Source of the DNA: Rhipicephalus microplus
Taxonomy: Eukaryota > Arthropoda > Arachnida > Ixodida > Ixodidae
Assembly: GCF_043290135.1 (NCBI RefSeq)
Contig: NC_134707.1
Span: 76,960,987-77,024,986 of the forward strand
Length of the DNA stretch: 64,000 nucleotides
Direction of reading: 5' to 3'
Each line of letters begins with the position of its first letter. Position 1 is the stretch's first letter. Below are positions 45,750 to 56,918 of the stretch, in pieces. The position numbers were made by a program, and so were the translations under genes. Below the pieces are notes generated by a model that saw only the letters and a list, made by a program, of their open reading frames with translations, made no database searches and was not told the DNA's origin.

Positions 45750-46262
45750 CACTAGAGATCTATCGAACTTTTAAGCAGGAAATTGCCAAGGAAAGGATCT
45801 ATGATAATACTCGGGGTAGTTCTCTACTGTTTGAGGTCAGAACGGGAGTATTGCGAACAAAGACATATCGGGCCAAATACGAAGGGGTAGACACGGTATG
45901 CAGTGCGTGTAGAGAGGAAGAAGAAACTGCCGAACACTTGATAATGTTTTGTAAAGGGCTTCACCCTGTAGTTCAGGTTAAGGGCGCAGAGTTTTTGAAA
46001 GCACAGGGGTTCAGGGACAGTGAGGGCAAAACAGAGTTCAAGCGGGTAGAATGAACTAGAAGGAGGTTATCTGATTGGTGGCTAAAGTCAAGGCACGGGT
46101 AAAAATTAAACCCTTCGCTGCAAAGTACGAATCCTTACCCTCAATATTTAAGGAAAAAAAATCTAGTTTTTGGTTCATTAATTATTACAGCTTGGTGGCG
46201 CTAGCCACCACCCGATCTAAAGGGTACAGCCATATCTATCCATCCATTCATCCATCCAGCTG
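45750..46262 (+). mobile_element. 3' end of an I/R1-type LINE with CATC tail
   Basis: One frame reads LLFEVRTGVLRTKTYRAKYEG, then a C-terminal zinc motif C-x2-C-x7-H-x4-C (CSACREEEETAEHLIMFC), ending at TGA near 46052. The 3' untranslated part ends GGTGGCGCTAGCCACCACCCGATCTAAAGGGTACAGCCATATC and a (CATC)n-like tail (46235-46258). Only the last 100 or so codons remain, as expected for a 5'-truncated insertion. Confidence 0.78.
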
Positions 46263-46735
46263 CCTAAATGTGTTCCATTTTTCGGACAGCATGGGCTCGA
46301 TGCTGTATTCTAAGCAGTTTTCGTAGACTGTCTACGTGCTGTCTAGTAATTGGAGCACAGCCTATATATGCCTGCGTTTGCGCACCTCTATCATGCGCAG
46401 GACACAGAGAAAGCTACCTTGGCAATATTCCAAGCCATAGCGTTTACTTGAACGCTCGGGATACTACGTGGTGTTTGGTGAAGGCAATACACACCGGCCT
46501 CACAACTACACACCACCGGATTTGCTCACCTTGGTGTACCCCTTAAGTTCTTCCTAACGCTGTTTCCTAGTCTGGGACAGGATTTAGCACCTTTTTTGGC
46601 ATGCATTCTAGCCTTTGGTTTCATTATGTCTGGCATTCTTTTATAAATAGCAAATCGTACTGCCACTTCATGAAAGTGATGGCGGCTGAAGTGAAAAGTG
46701 GTGTGCTGATGGCACGGAACGCGAATAGCTGCGGT
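46263..46735. other. No recognisable gene
   Basis: No supported ORF, RNA or repeat. Confidence 0.4.
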
Positions 46736-46747
46736 GAAGGCACTGAA

Positions 46748-46908
46748 AAGCTGCATTTTCGATGGAGGCGGAAATGTTGTAGGCCCGTGTGCTCAGATAT
46801 AGGTGCACGTTAAAGAACCCCAGGTGGTCTAAATTTCCGGAGCCCTCCACTACGGCGTCTCTCATAATCATATAGTGGTTTTGGGACGTTAAACCCCACA
46901 TATCAATC
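46748..46908 (+). mobile_element. Ruka-like SINE, 5'-truncated, perfect target duplication
   Basis: The body is present from GCTGCATTTTCGATGGAGGC to CACATATCAATC, without the tRNA-like head. A perfect 12-bp duplication GAAGGCACTGAA flanks it (46736-46747 and 46909-46920), showing it inserted in this shortened form. Confidence 0.93.
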
Positions 46909-46920
46909 GAAGGCACTGAA

Positions 46921-47735
46921 CAGTGTGAATATAAGTGCGATTATTCCGGAGATAATTCTGTAAGTCATCCGTAAGTTGGAAATTCAATTTAGAAAAACTT
47001 GTACAGGGTTGTCAGTGCAGAGCATGTGTTTTCTTTTAACTCCCCACGTAAAACGCTTTTTTTTTGGTACGCAATAAAGAGCTAACTTCTATATTGTCTC
47101 GCGTGGAAAAGGATCGTTAATTTAAAATCTTTGCCTCGGTTGTTCGTTCCATGTGCATTAGCATGCTTACTCAAACAAGGCAAAAAAATCCCCAAGTGTC
47201 GCAATGCGTGGTAGAGATATTACTATATGTGGAAGAAGGCTTCAGGCATTTCAGCAATTTGGCGCTCTCCGTCAGAAAATTTTGTCTACCTGCTACTTTT
47301 CTTCAGTACTCTCACCGCTGCTTAATTTCGATTGCCTATCACAAACTTCCATGATTGATGATGAACGCTACCCTTGCGAAGCAGTATGTTTACTATAATA
47401 AAAAAAATAATCAAAATTACTAGATGACTTCTGTGTTGCAGCAGTCCAGTGAAACTCATATAAATAATGTAAACCTGTGGTCTCAATTTGTCTTTCGACG
47501 AACTCCGACCGCCTCCCGTCAGCAACCGCGAGCCTGAAATTTACACACCAAAGCCATTCTGTTATTCCATTCTCGATTTAGCACTAATTTCACACATGCT
47601 GAATACAGTTTCGTCTAAAGCATGCTGCTTTATTTAAGTGTTAGTCCGCAGTCGGCGTGGAAACAATTGAGAAGTCAACCAATCCCTATTTCACACGGAC
47701 AATAATTTGTAGTATCTAAACAAGTATTCTCTTAC
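46921..47735. other. No recognisable gene; candidate intron of the next exon
   Basis: AT-rich. If the exon at 47736-47846 is real, its intron starts at 47735 and reads leftward into this stretch, but I found no convincing second exon. Confidence 0.35.
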
Positions 47736-47846
47736 GTTAACGATGGGCAGCACCGTCACATTCGCAACAGAAACATTCATCTCAGCGGTGATCTTAGGGA
47801 ATAGCGAAATTGCTAGAAAGATCAGAATTTCTTGTAAGGCGTACAT
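47736..47846 (-). CDS. Candidate first coding exon of a secreted protein
   Basis: Minus strand, 37 codons from ATG at 47846. The start MYALQEILIFLAISLFPKIT has the layout of a secretory signal peptide: a polar start, a hydrophobic core, and a probable cut near TAE. The exon ends at GTT AAC and is followed by GTAAGA, a strong splice donor, in phase 0. A decayed relative with the same leader lies at 28012-28119. Ticks have many fast-evolving secreted-protein families with such leader exons, but I cannot name the family and no downstream exon was found. Confidence 0.45.
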
Positions 47847-48424
47847 TTTAGCAAAGTAGTGCTTCGTCCTAAAGTGATCTGCCCAAATATTATGAGGCTT
47901 ATATTGCTGTGGATATGAAATAAACCTAAAAAACTAAAGTTACTGCGAAAAAGTTGCTGCCCTTTGAAATAACTTCACCTTTCAATTTCATAAACAATGC
48001 TATTTTGCTGCTCAGTGAACACAGTGAAAACAATTACTTGTTGCTGATTATGATTATTCTTTAGGGCTAACGTTAACTACTTTGCTTACCTTTTATGTAC
48101 GTCAAACTAACTACCTGTGCATGTCGAAAAGCACAAAGTTAAAACAATCGTTGCTAGTTTGCGTGCTTCGCTGCAAACGTCACCAAATCAGGATAACCTT
48201 TTGTCAGCCATACTACATGAGTCTTGGTCTCACACGCAGCCATGCGTGATGTAGTTCTTGTACTGTTCACGTCCTGTCAAGTGGCAGCACCTTATCCTCG
48301 GCAAAACGCTTTTTCATGCATATCATCGCATTTTCAGCGCAGCGTAGGAAACAGTTGTCTTCAGAATAACGTGTCTATGTATTCCTACTAAAAACTCACC
48401 ACCTAATACTTACGCAATGATGTT
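47847..48424. other. Upstream side of the candidate exon
   Basis: Positions 47847-48135 align in patches with 28120-28400 (GCAAAGTAGTGC, GCTGCTCAGTGAA, TACGTCAAAC/TACGCCAAAC), so the duplicated block includes the putative promoter and leader. Beyond 48135 nothing is recognised. Confidence 0.4.
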
Positions 48425-48995
48425 GTGCCTCAAATTTTAGTATTTATTTATTTATTTATTTACTAATTTATTTACTTATTTATTCAGTTATTTTTTATTT
48501 ATTTATTTATTCCTTCAATACTGCGGACTTGTGGTTCATGCGGGGTGATTAAAACAAACAAAAAATAAGCAGTAATCTCACAAACGCAATCAAGACGAAA
48601 CAATGTCACTCTGCAGTCTGATCGCACATAATAATAATACAACTCAATTCACTAACTGTTCTTCCAAATGAGGAGGATATGTCAGTGCGAGCAAAATGTG
48701 GAATTAAGGTGTTGGCGTAATGGTGTCGGGAGAGCCTTCAATCTAGGGGTGTCAAATACAGATATGGATTTAAAGCTAGTTCCATGCTTCAAAGTTGATA
48801 AAGAAATTCTAGGCTAGCTTTTCTTTTTCGTGCCTGGGGTAAGGGAATGTCATTTGCTTGCACTAAAACTGAGAAGTAGGTTAAGGGGAAACTTGTTAAA
48901 TACCAATCGCACAGCCTTTCCTTGAATGCATTCAAGAGTGTGAATATAACGCTTAATGTAAGGTCTCATATGATAGAAAGATGGCAACTTGGGCC
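48425..48995 (-). mobile_element. Degenerate 3' end of a CR1-like LINE
   Basis: Reading minus, LECIQGKAVRLVFNKF resembles the LEKIQRRAVRFIYSKY part of the reverse transcriptase C-terminus at 51030-51060, and FARTDISSSFGRTVSE resembles FARTDLFKLSFFPSTV. Several stops are present. An ATTT/TTTA-rich stretch (48439-48515) marks the 3' end. Confidence 0.6.
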
Positions 48996-49009
48996 ACTTG
49001 GATTACGTT

Positions 49010-49235
49010 CATAATTAAAAATTTTGTTAAAGCGCACTAAAAAATGGACGGAAAGAAGAGGCTCACAAAGACAGCGCTTGCTCTCACAACTGAAAATGTG
49101 ATAATAAGAAGAGGTATTTAAAGCGGATACATGGTCCTTCGCGCATGTGCATGTTTGCTGTCACAACTGAAGGTTTATTATTAAGAAAAGGTATTTAAGG
49201 CAAATACATAGTTGTGATGGTTGAACACGTTCGTC
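49010..49235 (+). repeat. Fragment like the 5' leader of the 2A LINE, with a short internal repeat
   Basis: 49014-49135 is a plus-oriented copy of the minus-strand sequence at about 54530-54650 (AAATTTTGTTAAAGCGC, AGACAGCGCTTGCTCTCACAACTGAA, AGGTATTTAAAGCGGATACATG). A second partial copy of CACAACTGAAGGTTTATTATTAAGAAAAGGTATTTAA follows at 49155-49195. Confidence 0.65.
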
Positions 49236-49279
49236 ACTATGTTTGTTGATAGCGGACGAGAAAGGATTAACATGAACTT

Positions 49280-50515
49280 TTTTATTTCATGGCATGGGTG
49301 GAACGGCTGACGGCGCACGGATACGCTACCGTGTGCAGCGCCGTAGAGTCGGACGTCGCGGCCAACCCAGCAGTCAGGGTCGCAACTCCGGAGGTCCGGG
49401 GTCAGGCCCCGGCTCACGAGGACCACGCCCGGTAGGCCTCGCCCACGAACCTGCTCCCGGCCACTGCACCCAGGAAGGAGCCGTTCAGCAGGCCCCGTCC
49501 TTGCACCTTGTACAGGCCGACGGACTCGACCTCAACCGGACACACCGGAGCTCGACCTGGCCGACACGTACGGGTCCCACGTCCGGCTCAGGAACACTCC
49601 CAGGCACTCGTCCTCTCGAGCGGCAGACCGCTTCCTCTGCCTTCGTGGCCTCAACCCTCGAGCTCTCTTTTCCGCACGTTCCTTCTTCTTGGCCAGGGCA
49701 CCGCCAGGTACCCTCGGGTGCACACTGCCGCTCATGAGCTCGTGGCCCACGTCCGAGTCTGGCGCATCACTCGGCACCGCCCGGCGATCCTAGATTCAGC
49801 CAGCAACTTTCCTGGCACCTGGATCCTCGGCCACCCTGGACCTCGCCCGGTTCCGTGCTCCTCTGTGCGCACTCCCGCGTCCCGCCCGGCAAAACGTCTC
49901 GCTCGTCCCTTGCCGATGTGCGACACTCTGATGACACCGGCGCTTGATGGCATGGGTGCGGCCACGGAGCAGTCAACCCGCATCGGAGACGCGATGCTCC
50001 ATGCGGGGCATGGCCAGCCCGTCCAGCGAAGAGCGTGCGCCGAGACGCGATGCTCGACGCAATCGTGACCATTAGCCAGGCCACGTTCATCGCTGTCTCG
50101 AACGGCTGACCGTGGAGACGCCTCGCCGAGATCCGCGATGCCCTCGACAAGGAAAAGAACAGCAGGCCAGGCCGCGCCCCGAGATGCAGTACTCGTGCCG
50201 GCAATGCCGCCCATCTGGTGGTTGGACGGCAGCAGCGTGGACGGCCGCGTTCCCTGACCGGAACCTGGATCGCCTGCGTCCGACGCTTCAGCCCGCTGTC
50301 TCCCGTCTGCCGCTGCTTCGGCTCGTCCCCAGCCCCAAAGCCCACCGCCACGTGATGGTCGCCCGTGGCCCAATCGTGGCACGCCACCTCTATGGGCCAC
50401 CACAGGTCATCAGCTGATTCGCTGACACTCACGCGCACATTACACGCGCCTTTTCCCGCACTTCCGTCGTTGTCGTTTTCTTCACTCATCACAATGGTCT
50501 TACACATGCACATAC
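49280..50515. other. GC-rich block of unknown nature
   Basis: About 1.2 kb that is clearly richer in G and C than its AT-rich flanks, with abrupt edges. Long open frames occur in several registers on both strands, but they are what high GC gives and show no domain I recognise. On the minus strand the left edge reads CATGAAATAAAAAAG, like a polyadenylation signal with a short A tail, so it could be a retroposed transcript. Confidence 0.45.
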
Positions 50516-50713
50516 ATGTACATTTAATTTATTTATTTGTGAAATACTGCAGGCCAAAAAGGCCTAAGCAGGAGGGGCACAAACACAACCACAAGATCAG
50601 TACATGAGTGACACAGCTTGACTAAAATACATCTGTGTAAGAGAAGAGCGAGTAGAAGAGAAACATAAAAAAAATCAAGCGATATTGGGAGGGGGGGGTC
50701 AATATTCACAGAA

Positions 50714-53410
50714 TTAAACATTGGGTTCATCAAGATCGAATATTTGGAGGAAATCAGAAGGCAAGTTATTCCATTCTGTTACAGTACTCGGAAAAAAGGA
50801 TAACTTAAATAAATCTGTCCGCGCAAAATACGGAGTTAAAGATCGGACATGAGAATGACGAGTTTGCCTGGTCGAAGCTGGGGTAACGTAATGTGATGGG
50901 TGTAGCCCAAGTTTATTGTTAATTAGTGAGTCCAAGAATTTTAGACGGAGAAGCTGGCACCGCGATTGTAGCGTCTGGAATTTGTTATCTCGCATTAGTT
51001 CAGTAACTGATGTAGCACAACCATACTTCGAGTAAATAAAACGCACTGCTCGTCTTTGAATCTTTTCGAGGGAATATATGTTAGACTTAGTATGCGGATC
51101 CCATACAATACAAGCGTATTCAAGCTTTGGACGTATTAAAGTGTTATAAGCTAATAGTTTCACTTGCGACGGGGCGTCTCTGAGTTTGTGCCTTAAAAGA
51201 CAGTTTACGGAAAGCCGATGACGAAACATCGGCAATGTGTGCCTTCCAGGACAACTTATTCGTTATCGTTATACCTAGGTATTTGTATTGACTGACTTCT
51301 TTTAAGGGTTGGTTTTTGGAGGAATAGGAAAACTGAATGGGATTTTTTTTGTTAGAAATTCGAAGGCAAACAGATTTATCGAAATTGAGCACCATGCCCC
51401 ATTTGTTACACCACGAAAGAATATTGTTAAGGGCAGTGTCGAGAGCGACCTGGTCATCTGGCGAGTGTACATCTGTGAAAATAATGCAGTCGTCTGCAAA
51501 AAGTCTTATTTTAACCGGATCAGTAATAGCATTAACAATATCATTGCAATAAATTATAAACAGCAGCGGACCTAGAACACTACCCTGCGGTACGCCGGAA
51601 TCTACTGGGAGATGAGGTGATGTTTGTCCACAGACGTCGACATACTGTTTCCGGCCGTTCAAGTAAGCAGACACCCAGGATACTAGGTAGTTTGGAAGCC
51701 CTATAGTCTGCAATTTCTCGATGAGCTTGTTATGGGGAACACGGTCGAAGGCTTTACTCAAATCTAAAAACAGTACATCGACCTGACCAGCTTTGTCTAA
51801 AACAGAAGCAATGCGATGAATAACTGAGACCAACTGGGTGACTGTGGAAAACCGTTTTCTAAATCCATGCTGAAAGGGAGATAACATGTGGTTATCATCA
51901 AAGAAGCTGTTTATACGAGTGGCAATTATATGTTCTAGCATTTTGCAACATGCGGAAGTCATAGAAATTGGACGGTAGTTTGGTATGCACTCTGGGTCCC
52001 CTTTTTTCACAAAGGGCAGAACACGTGCCGATTTCCAATCGATGGGTAAAGTTGCTGAACCTATTAGGGCTCGGAAGATCACAACAATGTACTTGGCCAA
52101 TATTTCAGCATATCGCCGGAGAAATGCATTGGGTATGTTGTCTGGTCCAGGGGTTGATTTAACTTTTAATCGCATCAGTAAATTTAGGACACCATCGAAT
52201 GAAATGAGGTTAGGATCTGAATCAGAAGCGTCAATGCTAATTGAGACAGGCCGGGTAGAAGTTGAAAAAACACTATGAAAATAGTCGTTGAAATTTTTCA
52301 CGATCGTTTGGGGATTGTCAATTATAGTGCCGTTAAACTTTATTCGGTTTACAGAGCTTTTACGGTCCCTAATAAAATACCAGAATTTTTTACGGTCCTC
52401 TTTGATGAAGTTTTGTAACTTCACAGTAAAATAAAAGTTCTTGGCACTTTTAATAGCCTCGGAGAGGCAGTTACGAATTTCCCTGAGAATGTTAGCGGGA
52501 GCACCTTTTTTCCGATAGCGCTTGGCTTTACGCTTCATTTGTATTATTGGCTTTGTGATTCATGATGTGAACTTTGGGGTTTTTTTGTTTTGTTTGGTAT
52601 AAACCGTTCAATGCAGTGGAAGCATAGTTTCTTAAACTTATCCCAGAGAACAGCAGCGTCGTCGCCATCAAAATTCATTAATTCAAATTCAAGATAATCT
52701 TGGATGCTCGTATCGTTAGCACGGGAAAAATTTTTGACCTGTTTAGAGTTAGGTGGGCTATTGGAGCGATTACAATGCAAGGGAAAAGAAACTGTGACCA
52801 TGTCGTGATCACATAAACCGGGTTCAAAACAAACACAGCAATCAAGAATAGTGCGATGCATGAACACAAGATCTAGTAACGTGGACGAAGCATTACCAAC
52901 ACGTGTCGGTTGCTGAACAATTTGGGCGAGATTGTGGGAAAGCATTATATCGAACAGTATATTTGCATTAATCAAATCTGATGTCGACTGCATTTGGTTC
53001 CAGTCAATATTAGGCAGATTGAAGTCGCTGAGGACATTTAGCTTTTGATTACTGTAATTTTTCATATGGGTTTTCAAGTTAAACAAATAATCCGGCAACG
53101 AATTCGGCGGCCTGTACACTGCATACAATACAAAAGACTTATTGAAGAGTGAAAGCCTCGGGCATATGCTTTCTGTACTTTCAACGTCAGGTAAACGGAT
53201 GACAGTAATTCCTGTTTTAACAAGTACTGCAACTCCACCACCTCTTGAGGCCCTATCTCTGCGGTACATTTCATAAGCTGGAGGCACTAAGTCTTGTTCA
53301 CACATTTCGCTGTGGAGCCACGTTTCCGTTATTACAACTACCTGAGGGTTGTATGCTAAGAGTACAGCCTCAAGTTGTGCGGTTTTATTTCCGATGCTTC
53401 GAGCATTCAT
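50714..53410 (-). pseudogene. LINE ORF2: APE endonuclease and reverse transcriptase, lightly broken
   Basis: The N-terminal endonuclease (53410-52544) has MNARSIGNK, ITETWLH, RRDRASRGGGVAVLV, the YRPPN motif, SDFNLPNIDW and CDHDMVT, which are the apurinic-endonuclease motifs. A shift at about 52540 leads to the reverse transcriptase (52538-51144) with LPFVKKGDP, YRPIS, LDLSKAFDRV, GVPQGSVLGP and the FADD box (FADDCIIF). After a shift near 51190 the C-terminus follows (LAYNTLIRPKLEYACIVWDP, LEKIQRRAVRF). It nicks target DNA and copies the RNA in place. The motif set fits the CR1/Jockey group. Confidence 0.88.
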
Positions 53411-53554
53411 ATTAATCAGCCTAACTTGCTTCTGCGCAGCTGGTCAACACTTGCTACCCGTACTTTCGTTATCGGGTGCACTGCCGATAGACTGAGGCGA
53501 TGCCGTGGCACTCCGACGGCTTTCAATTAACTGACGTTTGTTTGTTACGTCATT

Positions 53555-54280
53555 CTAAATAAACAGATCATCACCTACACGCAACTTATCATGCATGAAA
53601 AATGCCTTCTTGTCTTGTTCTTTGTCGGCTTTTGCACTTTCCCACAGTAATTTACGTTTTGCCAACGTCTGCTTTGAGTAGTCGTTCTGAACAAAGATGT
53701 TAGTTCCCTTTAGGTTGCTCGCCTTTTTCAGCACCGCTAGCTTTTCGGTGAAGTCTTGAAGATACAAGATAATCAGCCTATTCGAGCCTGATCTTCCAAG
53801 CCTATGAATCCGGGCAACAGAAGTGCATTTAACGCCGAGCTTGGTGTGAAACGTTTCAGAGACGACTTTCTTTTTAAGATCAGATTCAGTTTCTTCCGGC
53901 TGTTCTGGGATACCAAAAACAATCAAGTTTGAACGTCTGCCTCGATCTTCAAGATCCGTTAGCTTTCGGGCCTGGCATTCATTGAGTTTGTGTAGACCTT
54001 AAGAAGGTTGGCCAGGTCATCTAATTTTGAATTTTTAGTTTTCATTTCAGCCACATGGGTCTCGATTTCTAAAAGACGCCGTGTGCTCTGCTAACATGTT
54101 TTCCGTTTTAGTTGTAAGGTCTGCTACCTCACTACGGAGAGCTTTTTGACCCTCTAAAAGTTTAGACAGCATGTCTTGGTTGGTAGGTCCGGGGTTTTGT
54201 TCGACATCACCACAAAGTAGTAACCGAAGTGCACAAAAACAATCGTATGCAATTTTACGACACTGCCGTGGGCACGGCAT
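53555..54280 (-). pseudogene. LINE ORF1 (coiled-coil and RNA-binding type), one frame break
   Basis: Starts at an ATG at 54280 (MPCPRQCRK). Residues 24-32 are GDVEQNPGP (see the 2A entry). A helical, charged segment follows (LLEGQKALRSEVADLTTKTEN), then a short shifted stretch (KLTDLEDRGRRSNL), then a domain starting IVFGIPEQPEETE with RIHRLGR, as in L1-type ORF1 RNA-binding proteins, ending VGDDLFI at 53555. It should bind the LINE RNA. The break lies between about 54047 and 53926. Confidence 0.75.
54185..54208 (-). other. 2A-like ribosome-skipping motif in LINE ORF1
   Basis: The minus strand encodes DVEQNPGP, preceded by Gly and by a hydrophobic run CFCALRLLLC. It matches the consensus D(V/I)ExNPGP exactly. 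In 2A peptides the ribosome releases the chain between the last Gly and Pro and then continues. Similar motifs are known near the N-terminus of some LINE ORFs in marine invertebrates and in trypanosomes. Activity in this copy is not shown. Confidence 0.88.
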
Positions 54281-54789
54281 AACAACCAAACAGCGGCAAT
54301 CGCTTCAAAATGAGCTGTGCGCCTACTAACCTGCACAAGGCAGAGGAAACGTTTAGCCATGTTTTCATGGATTTCGCCGTGCCCACTAAGGGAGGGTGGG
54401 TTCCAGGTGTCTTTAAGTAGTCGATGATCGGATGACGTCACATACCAAGCACTGCCAGGCGGCAGCAGCTTCGGGATGACGTCACATGGTTCTACATGCA
54501 CATGCACATGCATGCGCCTGCGCGAAAGAACATGTATCCGCTTTAAATACCTTTTCTTATTATTAAACCTTCAGTTGTGAGAACAAGCGCTGTCCTTGTC
54601 AGCCTATTCTGTCTGTCCGTTTTTTTAGAGCGCTTCAACAAAATTTTAAAAGTCTCATATGACGCCCACGTACTCTAATTTTAGCAGCACCAAGAGCAGT
54701 GCAGCAGAGCAGTTTAACATTTGGGAAAACAGTTTCAAGTTTTTGTTTTAGGACAGGCAGGCAGGAAAAGAACTTCAGTTGATCCAGAG

Positions 54790-55330
54790 ACGATGCTCAC
54801 TCCCCCTTATAGGGAACATCGGCGGTCCGCACTCACAACGGGACGGGGATATTCATCTTCTGCACCATGTCATGGGCTCTCTGAATAGCCTGTCGCTGGT
54901 CTTCCTTCTCGACGCTTGTGAGAAGAGATTGCTGGTCCTCCTCCGTTGAAGGAGACCCGGGGCTCTTGCTCATGGCAGGACATGGCCACAGAATGTGTTG
55001 CAACGTGCAACGCGGGTTATCACAGCGAGGGCAGCCTGGCTGTATATCATTAATTTATTTAGAGCACTTAAGGAGATAAGTGTATGCCTAAGTCTGTAGT
55101 TCACGTAACGTGATAGACTGAGCTTTGTTTAAAGTTGGATGCGGGAGCGGTAACTTCCGCCGTTCCAAGAAGATTATCTGCTTCCCGACACACGTTGGCC
55201 GACACATCCAGGAACCACGCTTAATGCCAGTGAGTGTGCGCACTCCCGGGCGCGAGACTTTTCGTTCCACGCCGGGAAGAACCACTCGGGGGCAGAGGAC
55301 ATGCTTTTGTATTACCGAGATCCGCGCCTA
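54790..55330 (-). mobile_element. C-terminal fragment of another LINE
   Basis: Reading minus: KLPLPHPTLNKAQSITLRELQT, then a zinc motif C-x2-C-x4-C-x3-H-x4-C (CPRCDNPRCTLQHILWPC), then EEDQQSLLTSVEKEDQRQ and a stop near 54839. This is the layout of the region after RNase H in I/R1-type LINEs. It has a stop after LQT. Confidence 0.75.
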
Positions 55331-55439
55331 ACTTTTCAAGAAACATGTTTCAGGAGACATAGTTTACGATCGAAAAGCACATGAACAAACGCTATCAGTA
55401 TAGGTATTCAAGGGTAAATTTGAAGTCACACCAATGTAC

Positions 55440-56160
55440 TTGTAAAAGCTTACTTGTTGTGGTGGTGAAGACCCTAATATACAAATATACGCCATCGGAT
55501 TTCATTGACGAGTTACTAGACGGCAGACACATTTGTTCGTGTTGAGACACATTTCCCACTTTTTACACCATTCTTGTATATTGCACAGGCTAGTGTTCAT
55601 ATCGCTGTAATCGTTAGTCAACCTGATTGATTTGAATGTGCAGAGACAATCATCTGTAAACAATTTGATATCTACACCAAGGCTGATTGCATCAGGAATG
55701 TCATTACTATATAATAGAATAAACAGAGGACCTCACACGCCAACCTGTGGTGCGCTGAAAGTGACAGGAAAACAGCCCGAAAGTTGGCCCTTTACATCAA
55801 CGTATCGTTTCTGGCTGCTTAGATACACGGAAATCTAAGAAACAAATATTTCTGGTTTATTTATGTTTCTACGTTTGAAAATCAGTTTACTACGAAGAAC
55901 TTTATTGAAAGATTTACAGAAATATAAGAAGAAAATTTGTATCCTACCCTGTCTGTCAATGGTTAATGCAAGGGAATGAAACATTGTTACGAGTTGAGCT
56001 TCAATGGACAATCCTTTTCGAAAGCCTACCACCTCCTTGTTTTCGAAAGTATCCACGTGACTGGTACACAGTAGAAAGTCTATTACAAACAAATACTTTT
56101 AAAACTTATACTGGAAAGAAGTCACGTCGCAAAAGTGAAGGCAGATATCCGCCATCTTAC
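55440..56160 (-). mobile_element. Degenerate LINE reverse-transcriptase fragment
   Basis: The minus strand shows FHSLALTIDRQGRIQIFFLYFCKSFNKV, the palm region of a CR1-like enzyme, and further on KLFTDDCL, an altered FADD box, with GPLFI between. Several stops and shifts are present. It is a different copy and family from the 2A LINE. Confidence 0.72.
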
Positions 56161-56228
56161 GCAAGGCGATGTACAAGTCAGCGTGCAGAGAAGAAAGAAA
56201 TGTGTTTTTTTTTCATCTGTAATGGGAC

Positions 56229-56918
56229 ACATGACTAAGAAATCTTAGCGCCACAGAACGGAAACAAAAGAAAGAAACGTAGACAACACGAGCGCTAACT
56301 TCAAACCAAGTTTATTAGGAAACAATTGAAACAATTGAATTATTGAAAGGCACACCGACATCCCACTTGGCATTACATTGCCGTCAGTGTGGCTGTACTC
56401 CAATGTTCGATCAAACAGCTGTGCTATTCCGTCACAGAGAGCAGTTAACCCGAGAATTAGTTGAGGCCTGCTTCATCCGAAAACGTGGCGAGAAGTGCGT
56501 GAGTCATCCGTCTGTACTCCTTCACGATAAAGAATTTTCATTCCTAATGAGCACGTTTTCATAGTTTCACCGAGGTAAGCATGCGCAGTTGGTGTTACAT
56601 TTTTCGTTTGTAGGGTTTTTCGGGGGGCTGTTAAGTTTTTCTAAGTTTTCTTGGTTCCATTTACACATGCGCGTTTACCTGTTTATTTCCTGATATTACA
56701 TTTTTTGTTTTTGTATGACGTTGTATAACAATATATGTGTAAAAAAGTAGGCGTGAGATTTCTGTGATTTGAGTTCGTATATATTCATGTGTGTTTCCTA
56801 ATAAACTTGGTTTGAAGTTAGCGCTCGTGTTGTCTACGTTTCTTTCTTTTGTTTCCGTTCTGTGGCGCTAAGATTTCTTAGTCATGCATCGTTACCAACC
56901 TGCCCAACTCGCCGCACT
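56229..56918 (+). mobile_element. Penelope-like element fragment with inverted arms and 15-bp target duplication
   Basis: A 690-bp insertion flanked by perfect copies of CATCTGTAATGGGAC (56214-56228 and 56919-56933). Its ends carry 95-bp arms that are exact reverse complements (56230-56324 and 56792-56886). Between them is an ORF (56343-56564, +) resembling the C-terminus of a Penelope-type endonuclease domain: HLALHCRQCGC, REQLTRELVEACFIRKRG, CVSHPSVLLHDKEFSFL. Penelope elements often insert 5'-truncated with an inverted second piece, which fits. Confidence 0.78.
56343..56564 (+). pseudogene. Penelope-like protein C-terminus (truncated)
   Basis: About 73 codons ending at TAG. It has paired Cys and His residues (H-x3-H-C-x2-C) and an E-x2-F/Y-I-type segment followed by CVSHPSVLLHDKEFSFL, as I recall from the end of GIY-YIG endonuclease domains in Penelope-like elements. 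The reverse transcriptase is absent. Confidence 0.65.

Larger units (their letters stand above)
50525..54650 (-). mobile_element. Nearly full-length CR1-like LINE with 2A motif
   Basis: Minus strand, about 4.1 kb: a leader (54650-54281), ORF1 with an N-terminal 2A-like peptide (54280-53555), ORF2 with endonuclease and reverse transcriptase (53410-50714), and a 3' end near an ATTT-rich stretch (50525-50540). Lesions are few and small: one shift in ORF1, one at 52540 and one near 51190. Confidence 0.85.

Noticed and set aside
49294..50513. Overlapping ORFs of 150-250 codons in the GC-rich block
   Set aside because: Open frames occur in several registers of both strands as expected from high GC. 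None has a domain or a plausible start context.
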